From DASYGT01 sp035999365 (GTDB taxonomy: Bacteria; Actinomycetota; Actinomycetes; Mycobacteriales; Jatrophihabitantaceae): a DNA stretch of 64,000 nucleotides. The DNA is taken from the NCBI GenBank assembly GCA_035999365.1, contig DASYGT010000055.1, positions 69,734-133,733 of the forward strand. Reading direction: 5' to 3'. Positions 19,228 through 26,919 of the stretch are shown here, in pieces (the stretch's first letter is position 1; each line of letters starts with the position of its first letter). Both the position numbers and the translations under genes were made by a program. The notes under the pieces were generated by a model. The model did no database searches and was not told where the DNA came from. It saw only the letters and a program-made list of their open reading frames with translations.

Positions 19228-20334
19228 ATGGTGAGTCATGTCATCGTCGAGGCGGACGGCGGTTCCCGCGGCAACCCAGGTCCGGCCGGTTTCGGCGCCG
19301 TTGTTCTCGACGCGGCAGGAACCACGGTGCTCGCCGAGCGCAGCGAGTCGATCGGGATCGCGACGAACAATGTCGCCGAGTACGGCGGCCTGATCGCCGG
19401 TCTCGGCGCGGCTGCCGAACTCGGAGCCCGGACCGTTCATGTACGCATGGACTCCAAGCTGGTCGTCGAGCAGATGTCCGGCCGTTGGCAAGTGAAGAAC
19501 GCCGCCCTACGCGATCTCGCCCGCGAGGCTGCCGCTCTGCGGAGCCGCTTCGACGACGTCGCGTTCGAGTGGATCCCGCGAGCCCGCAACGGGCGGGCCG
19601 ATCGGTTGGCCAACGACGCGATGGATCGCGCCGCAGGGCTGCCGCCGCGGTCACAGCGAGCGTCGCGGGGATCGGCAGCTGCACCGGACCCGGTTCCCGC
19701 CTGGGCGCCGCCGACAGCCTCGGCCACCCGCCTCATCCTGGTACGGCACGGCGCGACTGAGCATTCGATCGATCGGCGATTCTCCGGCCGCAACGAGCTG
19801 GAACTGACTGCCGACGGTCGCGCGCAGGCCAAGGCGCTCGCCGACCGGGCGCGCACATTCGGCCCGGTCGCCGCCGTCGTGACCTCACCGCTGCTGCGGT
19901 GCGTGCAGACCGCCGATGCGATTGCCCCCGTCGTGCGCTGCTCCGTCGTACTCGCAGCCGATTTCGCCGAAGTCGACTTCGGGCAGTGGGAGGGGCTGAC
20001 TTTCGGCGAGGTCCGCCGACGCGATCCTGAGGCGATGACGGCCTGGCTCGGGTCGGAGGACGTCGCCCCGCCGGGTGGCGAGTCGTTCGCCGAGGTCGCG
20101 ACCCGCGTCGCCCGGGAACGCGATGACATCGTGGTGGCACATCCGGGGGAGACCGTGGTGGTCGTCACGCACGTCACGCCCATCAAGACGCTGATCCGCC
20201 TCGCGCTCGAAGCGCCACCGATCAGCATGTTCCGCATCCATCTCGACACTGCCTCGGTGTCGATCGTCGATTACTTCGCCGACGGCAACTGTTCGGTGCG
20301 CCTCGTGAACGACACCAGTCACCTCTCGCGCTAG
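19228..20334 (+). CDS. Bifunctional RNase H / histidine phosphatase
   Basis: A 368-residue fusion orthologous to Rv2228c. Residues about 1-135 are a type I RNase H with the four acidic residues (VEADGGSRGNPGPAG, NVAEYGGL, VRMDSKLVVEQM, NGRADRLANDA), cleaving RNA in RNA/DNA hybrids. Residues about 165-368 are a histidine phosphatase of the CobC/phosphoglycerate-mutase type (LVRHGATEHSIDRRF, and VVVTHVTPIKTL), for which alpha-ribazole phosphatase activity has been shown in mycobacteria. The linker is Ala/Pro-rich. It is the third gene of the Nif3/zinc-ribbon operon. Confidence 0.94.
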   Translation: MVSHVIVEADGGSRGNPGPAGFGAVVLDAAGTTVLAERSESIGIATNNVAEYGGLIAGLGAAAELGARTVHVRMDSKLVVEQMSGRWQVKNAALRDLAREAAALRSRFDDVAFEWIPRARNGRADRLANDAMDRAAGLPPRSQRASRGSAAAPDPVPAWAPPTASATRLILVRHGATEHSIDRRFSGRNELELTADGRAQAKALADRARTFGPVAAVVTSPLLRCVQTADAIAPVVRCSVVLAADFAEVDFGQWEGLTFGEVRRRDPEAMTAWLGSEDVAPPGGESFAEVATRVARERDDIVVAHPGETVVVVTHVTPIKTLIRLALEAPPISMFRIHLDTASVSIVDYFADGNCSVRLVNDTSHLSR

Positions 20335-20398
20335 ACGCCGGCGAAGCGCACCGCCCCCCACAGCGGATCCACTCTGCGGGCGTACCGCGCACTCGTCG

Positions 20399-20956
20399 TC
20401 ATTCGGCCGGTTCGGCGAGGAGCGCTGCGCCCTCGAACACCCCGAGCGTCTCCTGGTAAAGCTCGAGCCCGAGGCCGTTCGGGTCGCGGAAGTACAGGCT
20501 GTCGTCGGCGCCGCGGTCAGGCCCCAGGTAATCGATTCCGGCGTCGTCGAGCTTGCCCTTCGCAGCGGCGAACTGCTCGGCGGACACTGAGATGGCCATG
20601 TGCTGCAGCGCACCGATGGTTTCGCGGAACGGTGGGTGATCGTGCCCTGGGAAGTCGAAGAAGCCCAGTAAGTTGCGGTTGCCGATGTCGAAGAAGAAAT
20701 GGCTCGAACCGGCGTAATCACGATTCTCGACGAGCTCGACGAGCGGGAAACCGAGGAAGTCCTGGTAGAAGCGGATCGTCTCCTCGACGTCCTTACAGAT
20801 GAATGCGGCGTGGTGGATGCCGCGAGCCGTGCTCGCCGGACGGCCCGCTCGCGCGCCCAGGTACTTCTGGCGCAGCACGTCTCGATGCTCGCGAATCTGC
20901 TCGAGCTCTGCTCCGCTCGGTTGGGGCATTTCGGGTACCTCCTCGGCCTGTTCCAT
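20399..20956 (-). CDS. VOC-family dioxygenase-like protein
   Basis: A vicinal-oxygen-chelate fold protein of 185 residues. The two-module pattern is visible: GIHHAAFICKDVEETIRFYQ with the first metal His, then LQHMAISV with a second His, and FRDPNGLGLELYQ with the metal Glu. An extra N-terminal helix (about 40 residues) is predicted. It could be a glyoxalase, dioxygenase or epimerase; the sequence does not decide. It converges with the RNase H fusion and is divergent from rnpB. Confidence 0.88.
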   Translation of the reverse strand: MEQAEEVPEMPQPSGAELEQIREHRDVLRQKYLGARAGRPASTARGIHHAAFICKDVEETIRFYQDFLGFPLVELVENRDYAGSSHFFFDIGNRNLLGFFDFPGHDHPPFRETIGALQHMAISVSAEQFAAAKGKLDDAGIDYLGPDRGADDSLYFRDPNGLGLELYQETLGVFEGAALLAEPAE

Positions 20957-21025
20957 CCGAGCCTAGTGATCTGTACCCGCAAGGACGCGGGAACAAGGGC
21001 CGCGGTCGCGTAGCATTCCTGCCGC

Positions 21026-21426
21026 GGCGGACGAGCCGACCGGACGGCCGCGTCGGGGCTTCGTGCCTCGTCGAGGAAAGTCCGGGCTCCACAGGGCAGG
21101 GTGGTTGCTAACGGCAACCCGGGGTGACCCGCGGGACAGTGCCACAGAAAACAAACCGCCAGCGCGTGCGCTGGTAAGGGTGAAACGGCGGTGTAAGAGA
21201 CCACCAGCGTGCCGGGCGACCGGTGCGGCTCGGTAAACCCCACCCGGAGCAAGGTCAAGAACGGTCCCTTCGGAGACGAAGTGACCGCGCAGGTGTTCGA
21301 GGGTTGCCCGCCCGAGCCTGCGGGTAGATCGCTGGAACCTGTCGGCAACGGCAGGTCGAGATGGATGGCCGTCACCGATGCCTCGGCATCGGCACAGAAC
21401 CCGGCTTACAGGTCGACTCGTCCGCC
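21026..21426 (+). ncRNA. rnpB: RNase P RNA, bacterial class A
   Basis: The catalytic RNA of RNase P, about 401 bases. The ends pair as P1 (GGCGGACGAG at 21026-21035 with CTCGTCCGCC at 21417-21426). Conserved cores are present: GAGGAAAGTCCGGGCTCCA, ACAGTGCCACAGAAAACA, GGTAAGGGTGAAACGG, GGTAAACCCC, and AGATGGATGGCC near the 3' side. The GC-rich long helices fit high-GC actinobacteria. Confidence 0.96.
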
Positions 21427-21512
21427 GCCTCGCCACCTCGCCTCATTGGCAGCACTGTGCTTGAGCGCGCGTGCGCGCACATCGATCGACGCATGACTAG
21501 GCGCTGCTCGAA

Positions 21513-21540
21513 CATGTCATCGCGTGCACGCGATGACATG
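21513..21540. terminator. 28-bp perfect palindrome downstream of rnpB
   Basis: The left arm CATGTCATCGCGTG is followed directly by its exact reverse complement with no loop. It lies 86 bases after the RNase P RNA. As RNA it would form a long hairpin and could act as a T-less terminator; as DNA it could be an operator. A second 28-bp perfect palindrome occurs after nadA. Confidence 0.55.
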
Positions 21541-21553
21541 GGACAACGAGGGT

Positions 21554-21589
21554 GCGAGACGCGCAGCGAGACGCGCAGCGAGCCGCAAC
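21554..21589 (+). repeat. 12-bp tandem repeat, three copies
   Basis: GCGAGACGCGCA occurs twice head to tail (21554-21565, 21566-21577) and a diverged third copy GCGAGCCGCAAC follows. It lies just right of the palindrome, in non-coding DNA. No function can be inferred. Confidence 0.6.
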
Positions 21590-22033
21590 GAGACGTCACT
21601 CGCGTGTGCGACGACATGTCGCGCAACGGTGCAACAACACTGCGTGCGCACCCCGCACGACACGTGGTTCGAGTGTGCAACGGACCCCTCGAAATCATCG
21701 CTGCGGATGTCGTGTTGCGGGACGTCGAACGACGAACATGCGACGCAATGACCGAAAAGCGCGCTCGCACGCCGCAGAATCGCAAATTTTTTTTTGACGT
21801 GTTCGAACCGTCGTTACGCCACACGCGCGCGTCGTCTCGCACTGAGAATGTGCTTTGCGTACAAGGGTTTTCGTGCTCATTGCACCGTCATGCCCGGCGC
21901 GCCTTCGCTGTCGTGCACAACAGCACGCGTATAACGCGAACGGCGTGGCGTGTTGACGGTTGGTGTTGAAACATCGTCCACTTGTTGTCGACGGATGAAT
22001 CATTCGTTGACAGCCGCCCTAGGAGGCACACGC

Positions 22034-22456
22034 ATGACCGCACCGAGAAGGCCGGCCAAGAAGGCCGCGAAGAAGGCTGCGAAGAAGGCTCCGGCCAAGC
22101 GCGCAGCAGCCCGCAAGGCGCCGGCCAAGCGCAGTACGGCCGCGAAGAAGGCTCCCGCTCGCAAGACTGCAGCGAAGAAGACCGCAGCCAAGCGTCCGGC
22201 AGCGAAGAAGGCTCCGGCCAAGCGCGCAGCAGCAAAGAAGACCGCTGCGAAGAAGGCCCCGGCCAAGCGCGCGGCAGCGAAGAAGGCCCCGGCCAAGCGC
22301 GCCGCGGCGAAGAAGACCGCAGCCAAGCGGACCGCTCGCAAGACGACGGCCCGCAAGACGACTGCGCGCAAGACGACGGCCCGCAAGACTGCTGCGAAGA
22401 GGGCTCCGGCCAAGCGCGCAGCAGCCAAGAGGGCTCCGGCCAAGCGTTCCCGCTGA
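22034..22456 (+). CDS. Lys/Ala/Pro-rich histone H1-like protein
   Basis: A 140-residue, highly basic, low-complexity protein made almost wholly of AAKKAPAKRA-type units, with an ARKTT-repeat block near residues 105-122. It resembles eukaryotic H1 tails and the C-terminal tail of mycobacterial HupB, but no HU domain precedes it: the ATG at 22034 has a strong AGGAGG eight bases upstream (22021-22026), and the frame before it is unlike HU. It should be disordered and bind DNA or RNA non-specifically, compacting the nucleoid. No aromatic or acidic residues are seen. Encoded in repetitive codons, so length may vary between strains. Confidence 0.8.
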   Translation: MTAPRRPAKKAAKKAAKKAPAKRAAARKAPAKRSTAAKKAPARKTAAKKTAAKRPAAKKAPAKRAAAKKTAAKKAPAKRAAAKKAPAKRAAAKKTAAKRTARKTTARKTTARKTTARKTAAKRAPAKRAAAKRAPAKRSR

Positions 22457-22493
22457 GCCAGCGCTGACCGACGATCGTCGTCGGTAGGTGGCA

Positions 22494-23897
22494 ATGGCCT
22501 CACACCGAGTCGCCGGCGCACCTCTCGATTTCGCCGCTCTTCGCGACGAACTTGAGGTGCCCGGCGATTTCGCCGCCCCGGTGCTGGCGGAGGCGCAGGA
22601 GCGGGCCGCGAACCCGACGCTGCCCGTGGCGGATGCCACGGATATCCCGTTCGTCACGATTGACCCGGCCGGCAGTCGCGATCTCGACCAGGCCCTGCAC
22701 ATCGAGCGCCGGGGCACCGGATACCGGGTCCACTACGCGATCGCCGACGTCGCTGCTTTCGTCCGGCCCGGCTCACTGCTCGAGGCCGAAGCGCGCCGGC
22801 GCGGCGAGACCTTCTACTTCCCGGACACGCGCGTTCCGCTGCATCCGCCCTCCCTGAGTGAGAATGCGGCAAGCCTGCTGCCCGATCAGGTTCGCCCGGC
22901 AGTCCTCTGGCAGATCGACCTCGAGGCGTCGGGCATGGTCGCCGGCTTCGACGTTCGGCGGGCGCGCGTGCGCAGTCGTGCTCAGCTCGACTACGTCGGT
23001 GTGCAGCAACAGCTCGACTCGGCCGCTGCACCCGATGCCTTCGTGCTCCTTCGCGAGGTGGGCGAGCGGTTGCTCGCTATCGCGCGTGCCAACCACGCGA
23101 TTGATCTCGACCTCCCCGAACAGGAAGTCATTGCCGACGGTGACGGTGCCTGGACCCTGACCGTGCGACAGCCGTTACCCGTGGAGGCGTTCAACGCACA
23201 ATTGTCGATCCTCACCGGGCGATGCGCGGCGCAGCTGATGCTTCAACACCGTGTGGGGCTGCTGCGCACGGTGCCCGCGCCGGACACCGGCGCGATCGGA
23301 GCGCTCCGCCGCGCCGCGAAGGCGTTGCACATCGACTGGCCGCACGGCGCGGCACCAGGCGACGTCCTGGCCTCGGTCGATCGCGCTGATCCGCACCGCG
23401 TCGCGTTCATCGAGCACGCAGCGTCCTTGCTGCGCGGAGCCGGTTACGTCGCGTTCGACGGCTCGCTTCCCGAGCAGACGATGCACGCGGGAATCGGCGC
23501 GCCGTACGCCCACGTCACCGCACCGCTGCGGCGACTCGTCGACCGTTACGCCACCGAAGTGAGCCTGTCGCTGCATGCCGGTGTCCCCGTGCCGTCGTGG
23601 ACGTTGTCGCAGCTACCGCAACTGCCCGGCATCATGCGGCAGGCAGATGCGCTCGCACACGCGGTCGACCGCGCCGTCGTCGACATGACGGAGGCTTGTT
23701 TGCTGCAAAACCGCATCGGCGAGACCTTCGCCGCTACCGTCATCGACGCCGATGACCACGCCGCGACGATCATGCTGGACGATCCGGCCGTCCGCGCGCG
23801 CTGCTCGGGAGCCGGGCTCGAATCAGGCAGCCGGATCTCGGCGCGGCTCGACACGGCCGACGTCGCTGCGCGACAGGTGCATTTCGTCGCGGCGTAG
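22494..23897 (+). CDS. RNB-domain exoribonuclease (RNase II/R family)
   Basis: A 467-residue 3'-5' exoribonuclease candidate. The RNB catalytic motif is FVTIDPAGSRDLDQALHIE with the metal-binding Asp residues. Conserved downstream blocks are YFPDTRVPLHPPSLSENAASL and YAHVTAPLRRLVDRYA. It is shorter than RNase II/R and lacks obvious N-terminal cold-shock and C-terminal S1 domains, as in the short actinobacterial form. ATG at 22494 is preferred to GTG at 22488 because of the GGTAGG spacing. It converges with panB across a tandem repeat. Confidence 0.9.
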   Translation: MASHRVAGAPLDFAALRDELEVPGDFAAPVLAEAQERAANPTLPVADATDIPFVTIDPAGSRDLDQALHIERRGTGYRVHYAIADVAAFVRPGSLLEAEARRRGETFYFPDTRVPLHPPSLSENAASLLPDQVRPAVLWQIDLEASGMVAGFDVRRARVRSRAQLDYVGVQQQLDSAAAPDAFVLLREVGERLLAIARANHAIDLDLPEQEVIADGDGAWTLTVRQPLPVEAFNAQLSILTGRCAAQLMLQHRVGLLRTVPAPDTGAIGALRRAAKALHIDWPHGAAPGDVLASVDRADPHRVAFIEHAASLLRGAGYVAFDGSLPEQTMHAGIGAPYAHVTAPLRRLVDRYATEVSLSLHAGVPVPSWTLSQLPQLPGIMRQADALAHAVDRAVVDMTEACLLQNRIGETFAATVIDADDHAATIMLDDPAVRARCSGAGLESGSRISARLDTADVAARQVHFVAA

Positions 23898-23949
23898 CCG
23901 AGCCTCAGTGGTAGGCCGAGCCTCAGTGGTAGGCCGAGCCTCAGTGGTA
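23897..23949. repeat. 18-bp tandem repeat, three copies, between RNB and panB
   Basis: GCCGAGCCTCAGTGGTAG is repeated head to tail at 23897-23914, 23915-23932 and 23933 onward (last base changed). The first copy begins at the last base of the RNB stop codon. The third copy contains the end of panB: CAGTGGTA is the complement of its last His/Tyr codons, and TCA its stop. The array therefore looks like amplification of the panB 3' end. Confidence 0.8.
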
Positions 23950-24777
23950 CTCGTGTTCGGCGGCGGGGTACGAGCCGCCACGCACCTCTTCCGCGAAGCT
24001 CGTCGCGGCACTGCGCAGCACACCCGCGACGTCGGCGTATTCCTTGACGAACTTCGCCGGCTTGCCGTCACCGCGCAGACCCGCCATGTCCTGCCACACC
24101 AGCACCTGGGCGTCACATGACGGACCGGCACCGATGCCGATCGTCGGAACGTGCAGCGCCCTGGTCACCTCTGCGGCGACGTCGGACGGCACGACTTCGA
24201 GAACGACCGCGAAGGCGCCGGCCTGCTGCAGTGCCTTCGCATCCTGGATCAGGCGATGCGCTGCCTCGTCGCCTCGGCCCTGCACTCGGTAGCCGCCGAA
24301 TGCATTCACCGACTGCGGCGTGAGACCGATGTGCGCCATCACGGGGATTCCGGCCGACACGAGCGTCTCGACCTGGGCCGCGACCCGCACGCCCCCCTCG
24401 AGCTTGACGGCCTGAGCCCCGCCGTCCTTCATGAATCTGGCGGCGCTGTCGAGCGCCTGCTGCGGCGATGCCTGGTATGAGCCGAACGGCAGGTCTGCCA
24501 CGACGAGTGCGCGCTTGGTGCCACGGACCACGCCTCGCACGAGGGGCAGCAGTTCGTCGATGGTCACCGGCACGGTCGTGTCGTAGCCGTAGATCACGTT
24601 CGCGGCCGAATCACCGACGAGCAGCACCGGGATGCCTGCGTCGTCGAATACCCGCGCGGTGGAGTAGTCGTAGGCCGTGAGCATCGGCCAGCGTTCGCCG
24701 CGGTCCTTCGCCAACTGCAGATCGCGGATGGTGACCCGCCGAGTCTGCGCACCGCCATACAGCGTGGTCTCGGACAT
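23941..24777 (-). CDS. panB: 3-methyl-2-oxobutanoate hydroxymethyltransferase
   Basis: First step of pantothenate synthesis: transfers a hydroxymethyl group from methylene-tetrahydrofolate to ketoisovalerate, in the cytosol. The 278-residue protein contains MLTAYDYSTARVFDDAGI, LLVGDSAANVIYGYDTT, VKLEGG and HIGLTPQSVNAFGGYRVQG, all characteristic of PanB. ATG at 24777 is taken as start (GGTGAGG upstream); the frame continues to 24897 without family similarity. Ortholog of Rv2225. The last codons are duplicated in the adjacent tandem repeat. Confidence 0.95.
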   Translation of the reverse strand: MSETTLYGGAQTRRVTIRDLQLAKDRGERWPMLTAYDYSTARVFDDAGIPVLLVGDSAANVIYGYDTTVPVTIDELLPLVRGVVRGTKRALVVADLPFGSYQASPQQALDSAARFMKDGGAQAVKLEGGVRVAAQVETLVSAGIPVMAHIGLTPQSVNAFGGYRVQGRGDEAAHRLIQDAKALQQAGAFAVVLEVVPSDVAAEVTRALHVPTIGIGAGPSCDAQVLVWQDMAGLRGDGKPAKFVKEYADVAGVLRSAATSFAEEVRGGSYPAAEHEYH

Positions 24778-24906
24778 CGATTGCCTCACCTTCTCCTCGA
24801 GGCCGGCTCGCCGGTCCCCGGGCACGTCTGTGGACCCCACTATGGTGCGCCGAATTCGCCGGAATGTCTCGCTGTGGCGGGGTGACGTCTTCCACATCGC
24901 CGGAAG

Positions 24907-26631
24907 CTAGGGGAGTGGGCGCCAGTGGTTGGTGATCGGGAGCCGTCGATCACGTCCGAAAGCCTTGAAGCTGATCTTCGGCCCGGGCGGGTACTGGCGA
25001 CGCTTCCATTCGGCATGGTCGACCATCCGGGCGATGCGACTCACGAGTTCACGCTCGTAGCCATCGGCCACGATCGCGTCGACGTCGGCATCGCCGTCGA
25101 CATAGCGGTCGAGGATCGCGTCCAGTAGCTCGTAGTCGGGCAACGAGTCGCTGTCCAACTGTCCGGGCCGCAGCTCTGCCGACGGCGGCTTGGTGATCGA
25201 GTTCGGCGGGATCGGCGGGGTCGTCCCGGCGGCTTCGGCCTCCTTGTTCCGCCATTGTGCAAGCGTCCAGACGAGGGTCTTGGGCACGTCCTTGAGCGGC
25301 GCGAACCCGCCGACCGCGTCGCCGTAGATCGTGGAGTAGCCGACGGCGAGTTCGCTCTTGTTCCCCGTGGCGAGCACGAGGTGGCCTTCGGAGTTCGAGA
25401 GGGCCATCAGTGTCGTGCCCCGCACCCGAGCCTGGACGTTCTCTTCCGCAACGCCCGTCAGGGCGAGTCCCTCGACGAATGTGTCGACCATCGGTGCGAT
25501 GGGAACGACCCGATAGGACGCGCCGAGGCGGGCGGCCAGATCTGCCGCATCCGAGCGCGAGTGCTCGGATGAATACTGGCTTGGCAAGGAAACGCCGTAC
25601 ACGTTGGCGCCGCCGATCGCGTCGGCTGCGAGCGCGGCGACGACCGCCGAGTCGATACCTCCTGACAGGCCGAGGACGACGGTGCGGAAGCCGTTCTTCA
25701 GGACGTAGTCCCGCAGACCCGTCACGAGTGCGCCCCACACCTCCTGCTCGTCGGACATACGGGCTGCGATGACGGCATTACCGGACGCGACTGCGTGCCC
25801 GGTTCTCGGCGTCGGTGTCTCTGACGCGGTCCGGGCCACGGTGAGTTCGGCACCGGCGACGTCGGGGACGTTGTCGTCCGGGTCGGCAAGCGCGAGGTCG
25901 ACGAGGAAGAGGTCCTCCACGTACTGCGGGGCACGCATGAGGGTGCTTCCGTCGGTCGCGACGACCATCGAATCACCGTCGAACACGAGTTCGTCCTGGC
26001 CGCCGACGGTGTTGACGTAGGCGATCGGGGCGCCCGCCTCCGCAGCCCGCCGCTGCAGAAGCGGAAGCCGGACGTCGTCCTTGTTCCGTTCGTACGGTGA
26101 GCCGTTGATGTTGACGACGAGACCGACGCCGGCCAGCCCGGCGACGGTGAACGGACCGCCGTCCTGCCAGACGTCCTCGCAGATCGTCAGGGCGATGTCC
26201 ACGCCGAGATGCCGGACGACGCTGAGATGGTCGCCGGGAGTGAAGTAGCGCCGCTCGTCGAAGACGCCGTAGTTCGGCAGATGGTGCTTGAAATAGCGGG
26301 CGACGACGGCGCCGCGATGCAGGAACGCTGCGGCGTTGCGAGCACCGCCTCGGTCGTCGAGGTAACCGACCACGACGGCGACGTCCCCGAGTCCCGCGTC
26401 GGCGAGTTCAGCGGCAAGTTCGGTCAGAGCCGTCCGCGATGCTGCCCGGAATGACGCACGCAGCACGAGATCCTCCGGCGGATAGCCGGTGAGCATCATC
26501 TCCGGGAACGCGATGAGGTCGGCGCCCGCCTCGAGCGCCTGGCGGGTGCGTGCCACGACGACCGCGCGGTTGGCCCGCAGGTCGCCCACGGTCTGGTTCA
26601 CCTGAGCGAGGGCGAGGCGCAATCCGGGCAC
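24907..26631 (-). CDS. nadE: Glutamine-dependent NAD+ synthetase
   Basis: Amidates nicotinic acid adenine dinucleotide to NAD+, using glutamine. The 574-residue protein has an N-terminal nitrilase-type glutaminase domain with the Glu/Lys/Cys triad (IAFPEMMLTGYPPED, FKHHLPNYGVFDE, ALTICEDVW). The C-terminal synthetase domain has the ATP loop GLSGGIDSAVVAALAADA near residue 324 and LATGNKSELAVGYSTIYGD. It ends in IPNH-type C-terminal sequence LPITNHWRPLP. It is shorter than the mycobacterial enzyme (about 680). It lies upstream of panB on the same strand. Confidence 0.94.
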   Translation of the reverse strand: MPGLRLALAQVNQTVGDLRANRAVVVARTRQALEAGADLIAFPEMMLTGYPPEDLVLRASFRAASRTALTELAAELADAGLGDVAVVVGYLDDRGGARNAAAFLHRGAVVARYFKHHLPNYGVFDERRYFTPGDHLSVVRHLGVDIALTICEDVWQDGGPFTVAGLAGVGLVVNINGSPYERNKDDVRLPLLQRRAAEAGAPIAYVNTVGGQDELVFDGDSMVVATDGSTLMRAPQYVEDLFLVDLALADPDDNVPDVAGAELTVARTASETPTPRTGHAVASGNAVIAARMSDEQEVWGALVTGLRDYVLKNGFRTVVLGLSGGIDSAVVAALAADAIGGANVYGVSLPSQYSSEHSRSDAADLAARLGASYRVVPIAPMVDTFVEGLALTGVAEENVQARVRGTTLMALSNSEGHLVLATGNKSELAVGYSTIYGDAVGGFAPLKDVPKTLVWTLAQWRNKEAEAAGTTPPIPPNSITKPPSAELRPGQLDSDSLPDYELLDAILDRYVDGDADVDAIVADGYERELVSRIARMVDHAEWKRRQYPPGPKISFKAFGRDRRLPITNHWRPLP

Positions 26632-26919
26632 ACCGCCAGTCTCGCACCGGCGGGCTACCAGTCAGTAGGCGATGTGACCCCGGTGGCGCCTGCCCGCCGT
26701 AGTGGGTGGGGTGAGGCACACTTGGGTACAGATCGGTCGAGTTCCTGAGCAACCTCGACGCGTTCTGAGGTGTCTATGTCTGTAAGAGGTCCGTCAGTAA
26801 GAGGTTGGTCTGTAAGAGGTTCGTGATTTGTCGGTGACCCGCGCGCGGGCATCGGCAGGCGACAATTGACATGATCGGTCGGGCCGAAGGCCCGGCCGAC
26901 CGCACAATCGGGGGATCGA
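26632..26919. other. Divergent promoter region with 15-bp spaced repeat
   Basis: A 288-base gap between nadE (leftward) and the L,D-transpeptidase (rightward). Apart from the spaced repeat at 26782-26820, no gene or hairpin was recognised. Confidence 0.5.
26782..26820 (+). repeat. GTAAGAGGT repeated three times at 15-bp spacing
   Basis: Exact copies of GTAAGAGGT lie at 26782-26790, 26797-26805 and 26812-26820 with unlike 6-base spacers (CCGTCA, TGGTCT). The regular 15-base period is closer to an operator or slippage product than to chance. It lies 100 bases upstream of the transpeptidase start. Confidence 0.6.

Larger units (their letters stand above)
21427..22033. other. 607-base non-coding region between rnpB and histone-like gene
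   Basis: No convincing gene is present on either strand. The region contains a 28-bp perfect palindrome (21513-21540), a 12-bp tandem repeat (21554-21589) and a run of nine T (from about 21787), and is rich in CGA/GACG/ACATG words. The right end provides the leader and AGGAGG site of the histone-like gene. The composition differs from neighbouring coding DNA. Confidence 0.6.

Noticed and set aside
22000..22717. Minus-strand Ala/Leu/Arg-rich frames opposite the histone-like gene
   Set aside because: They are shadows of the AAG/GCC repeat; they lack ribosome sites and known domains.
26782..26820. Possible CRISPR array
   Set aside because: Repeats are 9 bases and spacers 6 bases, far below CRISPR size, and no cas genes are present.
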